Shown one piece after another: positions 21,486-28,800 of a stretch of 46,328 nucleotides of DNA. Position 1 is the stretch's first letter. The number at the start of each line of letters is the position of its first letter. Origin of the DNA: a virus; the IMG/VR virus record IMGVR_UViG_3300018481_000032, positions 1 to 46,328 of that record; one strand, written 5' to 3'. The notes under the pieces are model-generated. The model searched no databases. It saw only the letters and a list, made by a program, of their open reading frames with translations, and was not told the DNA's origin. Position numbers and translations under genes: made by a program.

Positions 21486-22367
21486 ATGACCCAGATCCAG
21501 TGGGACCAGGTCGGTGAGCGGGTCGCAGAGACCGGTGTCGACCACGGAGTCCTGTACAAGCCCGACAACACTGGCGCCTACGTGGACGGTGTGGCCTGGA
21601 ACGGCCTGACCGCCGTCACCGAGTCGCCCAGTGGTGCCGAGGCCAACGCGCAGTACGCCGACAACATCAAGTACCTGAACCTCGTCTCGGCGGAGGAGTT
21701 CGCCGGCACGATCGAGGCCTTCACGTACCCGAAGGAGTTCGAGGAGTGCGAGGGTGCGGTCGAGAGCGCCGGTGGCGTCCTGATCACGCAGCAGGCTCGC
21801 AAGTCCTTCGGCTTCTCCTACCGCACGCTCAAGGTCAACGACGTCGACGGGAACGACTACGGCGAGAAGATCCACCTCGTCTACGGTGCTCTCGCGACGC
21901 CGTCGGAGAAGGCTCGCAGCACGGTCAACGAGTCGCCCGAGCTCACGGCTCTCAGCTGGGAGTTCTCGACCACCCCGGTCGCGGTTCCCGACCTGAAGCC
22001 GTCGGCTCACCTGGTTCTCGACTCGACGGTCGTCGGCCAGGCTGCTCTCGACGACCTCAAGGAGATCCTGTACGGCACCGAGAGCGTCGACCCGCGTCTG
22101 CCGCTGCCGGCCGAGGTGATCGACCTCTTCGAGGGGACGACCACCGACGTCGACCTGGGTGTGACGGCCAGCCAGCCGTCGTACAACTCCAGCACGCACG
22201 TGGTCACCCTGCCCTCCGTCACCGGTGTGCAGTGGAAGGTCAACGGCGTCAACAAGGCCGCGGGTGCCCAGCCGGCACTCACGGTTGGTCAGACCGCCAA
22301 CGTCGAGGCAGTGGCCCTGGCCGGCTACCGCGTCACCGGCGACGAGGACTGGTCGTTCGACTACTGA
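21486..22367 (+). CDS. Major tail tube protein with C-terminal Ig-like domain
   Basis: This 293-residue protein is the best candidate for the main tail tube subunit. It is the tube paralogue with the most GC-ending codons. The tube domain runs from about 1-220 (WDQVGERVAETGVDHGVLY, YGEKIHLVYGALATPSEKAR). The last 65 residues form an Ig-like domain (SYNSSTHVVTLPSVTGVQW ... GDEDWSFDY) related to that on the capsid protein. The ATG follows GAAAGGAACAC; an earlier in-frame start inside the terminator gene has no ribosome site. Paralogues are at 22953 and 24484. Confidence 0.85.
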   Translation: MTQIQWDQVGERVAETGVDHGVLYKPDNTGAYVDGVAWNGLTAVTESPSGAEANAQYADNIKYLNLVSAEEFAGTIEAFTYPKEFEECEGAVESAGGVLITQQARKSFGFSYRTLKVNDVDGNDYGEKIHLVYGALATPSEKARSTVNESPELTALSWEFSTTPVAVPDLKPSAHLVLDSTVVGQAALDDLKEILYGTESVDPRLPLPAEVIDLFEGTTTDVDLGVTASQPSYNSSTHVVTLPSVTGVQWKVNGVNKAAGAQPALTVGQTANVEAVALAGYRVTGDEDWSFDY

Positions 22368-22396
22368 TCGGCTAGCTGACGAGAGGGGGAGAGAGA

Positions 22397-22939
22397 GTGC
22401 TCACAATCACAGTTCTAGGTCCAGAGCACTGGGACGAGAAAGAAGAAGTGTTCACGTTTCCAGATGCTTTTGATCTGGAGCTGGAGCACTCTCTCTCCTC
22501 ACTGTCAAAATGGGAGTCAAAATTCGAGAAACCGTTCTTGAGCTCTTCTGAGAAAACAACGGAAGAGACAATGTACTACCTCGAAGCCATGCTTGTGACT
22601 CCCAATGTTCCTCCGGAGGTTTTGGCCAGCCTCTCTGAAGAGAACATGATGGCGATCAATGACTACATCGGGGCCAAGATGACCGCCACCTGGTTCAGAC
22701 CTGTCCCTGATGGCCCAAAGAGTCGAGAGATCATTACTGCAGAGCTGATCTACTACTGGATGATCCAGTTCACCATCCCGTTCGAAGCCCAGTACTGGCA
22801 TCTCAACAAGTTGTTTACGCTCATTCGGGTCTGCAACGAGAAGCAGGTCAAGGCTAAGCCCATGAGCAAGGCCGAGATCGTCGCGCAGAACCGTCAGCTC
22901 AACGAACAGCGAAAGGCCCAGTTCAACACAAAGGGTTAG
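22397..22939 (+). CDS. Tail assembly chaperone-like protein
   Basis: This 180-residue protein starts at GTG behind a G-rich leader (GAGAGGGGGAGAGA). It contains IIYYWMIQ-type and YWHLNKLFTLIRVC-type segments (about 118-148), followed by PMSKAEIVAQNRQLNEQRKA. I recognise this pattern in siphophage proteins encoded between tail tube and tape measure genes, where the tail chaperone lies. No second overlapping frame or clear slippery site marks the usual frameshift product. Here the gene is followed by two more tail-tube-like genes before the tape measure. Confidence 0.65.
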   Translation: MLTITVLGPEHWDEKEEVFTFPDAFDLELEHSLSSLSKWESKFEKPFLSSSEKTTEETMYYLEAMLVTPNVPPEVLASLSEENMMAINDYIGAKMTATWFRPVPDGPKSREIITAELIYYWMIQFTIPFEAQYWHLNKLFTLIRVCNEKQVKAKPMSKAEIVAQNRQLNEQRKAQFNTKG

Positions 22940-22952
22940 GAGGGAGGCATCC

Positions 22953-23732
22953 ATGACCAAGCTTGTCTGGGGAGAAGAGAACCAGAGAAAGTATGAGGCA
23001 GGCGTTGATCAGGGTGTCTTCTACCCATCAAATGGCCCAGGAGTGGTTTGGAACGGCTTGGTAAGCGTCGACGAGACCATCGTTGGTGGGGAAGTCAACT
23101 CCTACTACTACGACGGCATCAAGTACGTCGACCTTGCCAGTACCAAAAACTTCCAGGCAGAGGTATCTGCCTTTTCGGCTCCGGCGGAATTTGCTCCGTG
23201 TGTCGGCGAACGCTCGGTTGTTCCGGGCTTTGTTCTTACAAGGCAGCCTCGCGACCGATTCGGTCTCTCCTACAAGACAGACCTCGGTGGAAGAGGCTAC
23301 AGACTCCACGTGGTCTACAACGCCCTTGCGAGTCCAAGCGGGCGTACTCACACCTCGTTGACAGATACGCCATCCGTCGAAGCTTTGACCTGGACGATCG
23401 ACGCGATTCCCCCAAGAAGTGAGACCTTCCGTCCATCAGCGCACTTCTCGTTCGATTCCACAAAGACGGACCCTGAGATCCTGGAAATTCTCGAGGTCTT
23501 TCTTTACGGATCATCCACAACAAGCCCTCGCCTCCCAAGCCTTGACGAGCTTCTTGATATCACGGAACTGTGGAGTCCGTTGATCATCGACCCGGAGTAC
23601 GTCACCGGTCTTTCAGAGCTTGACCCGGGCATGGGCGATCTGTACAAGACCAGGGTAGCCGGAATTCACCGGGCGCTACCGAACACCCGACTGAAGAAGA
23701 CGCTAACCAGCGGTCTATACAGAATGGAGTGA
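22953..23732 (+). CDS. Tail tube-like protein, paralogue 2
   Basis: This 259-residue protein shares the tube-protein layout of 21486: AGVDQGVFYPSNGPGVVWNG near the start, YYDGIKYVDLAS, YRLHVVYNALASPSGR in the middle, FRPSAHFSFDSTKTD and a C-terminal helix before PRLPSLDELLDI. It lacks the Ig-like domain. In its place is a segment (DLYKTRVAGIHRALPNTRL) shared with the third paralogue. It is likely a minor tail protein, perhaps a tube-initiation or tip ring. The ATG follows TTAGGAGGGAGG. Confidence 0.8.
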   Translation: MTKLVWGEENQRKYEAGVDQGVFYPSNGPGVVWNGLVSVDETIVGGEVNSYYYDGIKYVDLASTKNFQAEVSAFSAPAEFAPCVGERSVVPGFVLTRQPRDRFGLSYKTDLGGRGYRLHVVYNALASPSGRTHTSLTDTPSVEALTWTIDAIPPRSETFRPSAHFSFDSTKTDPEILEILEVFLYGSSTTSPRLPSLDELLDITELWSPLIIDPEYVTGLSELDPGMGDLYKTRVAGIHRALPNTRLKKTLTSGLYRME

Positions 23733-23734
23733 GC

Positions 23735-24475
23735 ATGACCTACGAATTGTTCGCCGGCATCAACGACGACTACGAGTTTCCGCCTGAAGTTCGTGCTGCA
23801 CTAGCGGCATCATCGGAGCTCAAGTACCAGACTCTCGCTCTGACCACGACCCAGAGAAATAACCTCTCTGGTGACGACCTGTGGGATGGTCGAGTGATCA
23901 CGAACATCACCACTGACCGACTCAACCGCTACGACGCTGGCCTGGCTGAGTGGGTCGCCGTAGCTGATGAGCAAGACACACACCCCCAGATCGTCGCGAA
24001 TGCCGCCGCGCGAGACGCGATCACAAGCCCATATTTGGGCAAGCATGTGGTGTTGAACGACACCAAGGTCGAATACGTCTGGGACGGTTCGATTTGGAGA
24101 GCAACCGCTCGAGGTGGTCCCGACATCACAGTGCAGATCGCCAAAGCATTCACCATCGGAAGCGCAGCCTTGCGAGTTGCATATCTGGGCGACAAGATGA
24201 TCGCAGTTTCCGGCATCATCCCGGTCACCACACCAGACTCCGGCAACTTCCGTCTTTACGTGTACTCCGGTCTACCGCTGCCCGTAAACAGCTACACCAG
24301 CATTCCGGCTTGGTACCGCTTTACCAGCAACAACACCGTCCACAACTTCAACTTCCATGAAGATGGAGGTATGTGGGTCGCGGTTCCCAATGGAGGAACA
24401 GCAGCGGCTGGATGGACAAATGCCGCAGGTACGAACGACAGCGTCTGCATCAACGCCGTCTACAAGATCGCCTAG
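23735..24475 (+). CDS. Minor tail or decoration protein
   Basis: This 246-residue protein lies between the second and third tube-like genes. An N-terminal helical part (about 1-100; DDYEFPPEVRAALAASSELK, then a fibre-like VVLNDTKVEYVWDGSIWRAT) leads to a beta-rich C-terminal half (LRVAYLGDKMIAVSGIIPV, FRLYVYSGLPLPVNSYTSIP), which resembles fibre head domains. It could be displayed on the tail tube or tip. ATG 23735 and the overlapping GTG 23729 are both possible starts; neither has a strong ribosome site, so coupling to the previous stop is likely. Confidence 0.7.
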   Translation: MTYELFAGINDDYEFPPEVRAALAASSELKYQTLALTTTQRNNLSGDDLWDGRVITNITTDRLNRYDAGLAEWVAVADEQDTHPQIVANAAARDAITSPYLGKHVVLNDTKVEYVWDGSIWRATARGGPDITVQIAKAFTIGSAALRVAYLGDKMIAVSGIIPVTTPDSGNFRLYVYSGLPLPVNSYTSIPAWYRFTSNNTVHNFNFHEDGGMWVAVPNGGTAAAGWTNAAGTNDSVCINAVYKIA

Positions 24476-24483
24476 GAGGCGAA

Positions 24484-25410
24484 ATGACTAAGCTTCGTTG
24501 GGACCAGGTTGGCGAGCGTCTCTACGAGGCTGGAGTCGACCGCGGCGTCTTATATTTGGCGGACAACAGTGGGGTTGTCTGGAATGGACTGACCTCTGTC
24601 GAAGAAGACATGAGCGATGATTCGTCGGAGCCAGTATATTTCGACGGAGTCAAAGTCAATGACAATCCTTCGACAGGGGACTTTTCAGCGACGCTCAGCG
24701 CCATCACGTACCCGGATGAGTTCGAGAAGTACGAGGGCGTCGAAGAGATCAGCGATGGTGTTTTTGTAGACGGTCAGAGTGCAAAACTCTTCGGCCTGTC
24801 TTTTCGAACGCTGGTCGGTAACGACATCGACGGTCTTGACCACGGCTACAAGGTGCACCTCGTCTACAACCTGACCGCGGTTCCAGGAAACAAGACTCGG
24901 TCAACTTTTAGTGACATCACCAGTCCCGCTGAGTTCACCTGGCAGCTGTCCGGTGTCCCGATGAGCGCCTCTGGATACAGACCGACTGCGCACATCATGC
25001 TGGACTCCCGATTCCTCCCTGCGGACGTCATTGAGGCGATCGAGGCTCTTCTCTATGGGACAGACGGTAGCGATACCACCACGTTGATATTTGACGGAGG
25101 TACGCCAACCGCATCTGGACCCGACATTCTCGATGGTGGTACGCCCAGCTCAGTGAATGAAGAGATTCCCGAGGAAGGTCTCGTAGTCTCTGCTGAGCCC
25201 AGACTGCCCTCGATCAATGAGCTCATGTCGATGGTGACTTTCTGGGACCCGAAGGACATCATTCCGCACACGGACACGGGCTTGGCGGAGCTTGTGGACA
25301 CCGACATTGGCGATCTGACCCCGATCAAGGTGGCCGGCATATTTACCACCCTGCCGACCAGTCGTCTGGTCGAGACGAACGTCGACGGCGTCTTCGAACT
25401 GTCCATCTAG
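24484..25410 (+). CDS. Tail tube-like protein, paralogue 3
   Basis: This 308-residue protein is the third tube-like copy: WDQVGERLYEAGVDRGVLYL at the start is nearly the same as in 21486, with YKVHLVYNLTAVPGNKTRS and YRPTAHIMLDSRFLPADVIE later. It has an extra loop with two copies of FDGGTP/LDGGTP (about 200-225) and ends like paralogue 2 (DLTPIKVAGIFTTLPTSRLV). No Ig-like domain is present. It probably forms a specialised ring of the tail near the tape-measure end. The ATG follows TAGGAGGCG. Confidence 0.8.
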   Translation: MTKLRWDQVGERLYEAGVDRGVLYLADNSGVVWNGLTSVEEDMSDDSSEPVYFDGVKVNDNPSTGDFSATLSAITYPDEFEKYEGVEEISDGVFVDGQSAKLFGLSFRTLVGNDIDGLDHGYKVHLVYNLTAVPGNKTRSTFSDITSPAEFTWQLSGVPMSASGYRPTAHIMLDSRFLPADVIEAIEALLYGTDGSDTTTLIFDGGTPTASGPDILDGGTPSSVNEEIPEEGLVVSAEPRLPSINELMSMVTFWDPKDIIPHTDTGLAELVDTDIGDLTPIKVAGIFTTLPTSRLVETNVDGVFELSI

Positions 25411-25426
25411 CTCCGGAGGAGGGGCA

Positions 25427-25804
25427 GTGATCTCGTACTCAGTGTCAGGTTCCGGAAACAGTACAGAGAAGTTTCTGAAAGCCATGATGACCAACGACTT
25501 GTTTCAGGGTTTGGAGCGTTTCGCCCAGATGGGTGTGGACGCGCTTCGTCAAGGAACACCGGTCGAAAGTGGTGTGACCAGAGACTCCTGGACCTACGAG
25601 ATCCTCGATGATGGCAAGTCATATTCCATCATCTGGAACAACACGAATGTCGTTGCGGGACGCCCCGTTGCGATCCTTCTCCAGTACGGACACGGTACCG
25701 GCACTGGGGGATACGTCGAGGGGCATGACTACATCAACCCGGCGTTGCAGCCCCTGTTCGATCAAATCGCTGACGAGGTATGGAAGGTGGTGACCACAGC
25801 ATGA
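25427..25804 (+). CDS. HK97 gp10-like tail completion protein
   Basis: This 125-residue protein starts at GTG behind CGGAGGAGGGG. It has the features of the HK97 gp10-like family: an N-terminal helix followed by FAQMGVDALRQGTPVESGVT and SWTYEILDDGKSYSIIWNN, then a YGHGTGTGG loop and NPALQPLFDQI. These proteins help complete the tail or its junction with the head. Here it lies just before the tape measure gene and overlaps it by four bases (ATGA), which differs from the more usual position near the head-closure genes. Confidence 0.8.
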   Translation: MISYSVSGSGNSTEKFLKAMMTNDLFQGLERFAQMGVDALRQGTPVESGVTRDSWTYEILDDGKSYSIIWNNTNVVAGRPVAILLQYGHGTGTGGYVEGHDYINPALQPLFDQIADEVWKVVTTA

Positions 25805-28800
25805 GCAGCAGTGTTGACAGCAGAATCGTTTCGATGAAGTTCGAGAACACGCAGTTCGAGCGTGCGGCCACCCAGACCATGGGCACGATGGACAAGCTCA
25901 AAAAGACTCTCGACCCAGCAGGGTTGTCGAAGGGTCTTTCTACTGTCCAGAAGACCCTGAACGGTACCAACCTCAGCGTTCTCGAGGGCGGGGTCACTCG
26001 GATCAGCAAGAAGTTCCTGGCTCTGGGAACCGTCGCTGTAACCGCACTGACTCGAATCACGAACTCGGCTATCGACGCCGGCACTCGTCTCATCAAGTCG
26101 CTCACCATCGCACCGATTCAGAAGGGTCTCAAGGAGTACGAGACCACGCTGAACTCGGTGCAGACGATTCTCGCCAACACGGGGCTCAAGGGGCAGAAGG
26201 GTCTGGATAAGGTCAATGGGGCTCTCAAGAACCTCAACGACTACTCCGACAAGACCATCTACAACTTCTCCGAGATGGCCCGCAACATCGGTACGTTCAC
26301 GGCCGCTGGCATCAAGCTGAAGCCTGCAACGTCCGCCATCAAGGGAATCGCCAACCTCGCAGCCGTCTCAGGCTCGAGCGCTGAGCAGGCCTCCACAGCC
26401 ATGTACCAGCTCTCTCAGGCCCTCGCTAGCGGGTCTGTGAAGCTCATGGACTGGAACTCGGTGGTCAACGCCGGCATGGGCGGTAAGGTCTTCCAGGAGT
26501 CTCTGAAGGCCACTGCACGGGCACATGGCGTGGCTGTCGATTCCATCATCAAGAAGTCTGGCAGCTTCCGAGAGAGTCTGAAGGAAGGCTGGCTGGACAA
26601 GACGATTCTGACTGACACGCTGAAGCAGTTCGCTGGTGAGTACAGCAAAGCGGACCTGATCGCTCAGGGTTTCAGCCAGAAGCAGGCCCAGCGCATTCTT
26701 GAGATGGGCAAGACGGCTACGGACGCGGCCACCAAGGTCAAGACCATGTCGCAGCTCATCAACACCCTGCAGGAAACTGCGGGATCGGGTTGGGCCCAGA
26801 CTTGGCAGCTCATCTTCGGTAACTTCGGCGAGGCCAAGAGTCTCTTCACCGGGCTGAACGACACTCTCGGTGGGATCATCAAGGCCAACGCAGACGCTCG
26901 AAACAAGCTCCTCGGGGACTGGAAGAAGCTTGGTGGTCGCACTGACCTGATCGAGGGCATCAAGAACATCTGGGAAGCACTCCTGTCCGTCATTCGACCG
27001 ATCAAGGAGGCTTTCCGCGACATATTCCCGGCGATGACTGGGAAGCGTCTCGCAGAGCTCACTGAGAACTTCCGAGAGTTCACCGAGAAGTTGACTCTCA
27101 GCGGCCCGGCTGCCGATGCTCTGAAGCGCATATTTACCGGCGTCTTCGCAGTGTTCGACATCGGGTGGAGGATTCTCAAGGGCGTCATCGGCTCCTTCTT
27201 CAGCATGTTCGGCGTGGTGAACAACGGTACGGGTGGCGTTCTCGAGCTCGTTGCGAGCATTGCTGACGTCGTGACCGCTTTCCGCGACTGGCTCGTTGAG
27301 GGCGACAAGATCGGCCAGGTGTTCCAGTACCTTCGGGATGCTCGGGACCAGACGCTCGTACCCCTGGTGAACCTCGTCAGCAAGCTAGCCGAGGCTTTCG
27401 CCGAGCTTGTTAGCGGTGGAGGCGCGGCCTTCGGTGAAAAGCTGAGTTCTGCTTTCGGGAACATCGGCCCGATCATCGGGGCAGTTCTCGACAACATCGA
27501 GGAGCTCATCAACAAGCTCACCGGTGGAATCGGGAAGATCGACCTCAGCGGCATATTTGGAGACCTCGGAGGAGGCTCGGGAGACGCCGCATCCAAGGCC
27601 ATCGACGGAGTTTCCTCATCCCTGGAAGGGGCTAAGGACGCTGCTGAGGGTGTCGACCACGCATTCGATGCGGTCGGGAATGCTCTCGTAGCAGTGAAGG
27701 ACTTCGTCGTTCGTGCGGCCAAGGGCATCAAGGACGCATTCGTCACTGTCAAGGACGCGATCACAGGCGGTCTTGGTGGTGTCGGTATGGGGGACACCCT
27801 CGCCGTCATCAACACGGGCTTCCTCACGCTCCTATATTTGTCGATCCGCAAGTTCGTCAAGCAGGTCGGCGGAACGTTCCAGGAGCTCAAGAACGCGTTC
27901 AAGGCTGGTGGAGGAGTTCTCAACCAGGTCACAGCAAACCTCAAGTCGATGCAGACCGAGGTCCGGGCTCGTGCAATCTTCATGATTGCCGCGGCTTTGG
28001 CTCTTCTGGCAGCAGCCATCTACGTGCTGTCCAAGGTCGACACCGCAGAGCTTGCTAAGGGCCTGGGTGCTGTCGTGATCCTTCTGGGTGCTCTGACCGG
28101 CGCCATCTTGGCTCTTGAAGCCAAAACGAAGGGACTGGGCGCAGGACGTGTTGCACTCCTCGCGGGTGCGATGGTTCTGATGGCCGGAGCGGTTCTACTT
28201 CTCAGTGGGGCCGTCGCGCTTCTCGGTCAGATGGACTCGGCGACTCTTGCAAAGGGTCTCGGGTCTGTAACTGCAATCCTCGGCATCATCGTCGCAGCCT
28301 CTGCGGTTCTCAGCAAGACCGGAGGCGCTGCACAGATGGTGGCTGCGGCTGCAGCGATTGGGATCCTTGCGGTCTCTCTCACGTTGTTCGCAGGAGCTCT
28401 CAAGCTTTACGCATCGCTTGACACGATGATGATGCTCGAGGGCGGTCTGAAGGCTGCATTGGCAATCGCTGCCATCGGAATTGCCATGCGAGCGTTGCCG
28501 AAGGACATGCTCAAGAGTGCAGCATCGTTGGCGATTGTGTCTGCGTCGTTGCTTGTCATCGCCGGTGCCATGAAGATATTTGCGACTATGTCTGTCGAAG
28601 ACATGGCCAAGTCACTCATCATGCTCGGCGGTTCACTCATGATCATATCTGTGGCTCTCAAGGCCATGGAGAAGTCCGTCAAGGGCGCAGCCGCGCTGCT
28701 TCTGGTGTCCGCTGCTCTGGCCGTGCTTGTACCAACGTTGGTAATCCTAGGCAATCTCGACGTGACAACGATCGCGACTGCATTGGGCGCTCTTGCAGGC

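Noticed and set aside
22397-22939. Programmed frameshift in the tail chaperone gene
   Set aside because: I looked for a slippery heptamer and a second overlapping frame before 22953; none is convincing and the next gene has its own strong ribosome site.
26664-28019. 451-codon open frame on the minus strand
   Set aside because: It lies opposite the tape measure gene; the composition (Ser, Ala, Pro, Arg, Met) is typical of an antisense shadow and no promoter or ribosome site is seen.
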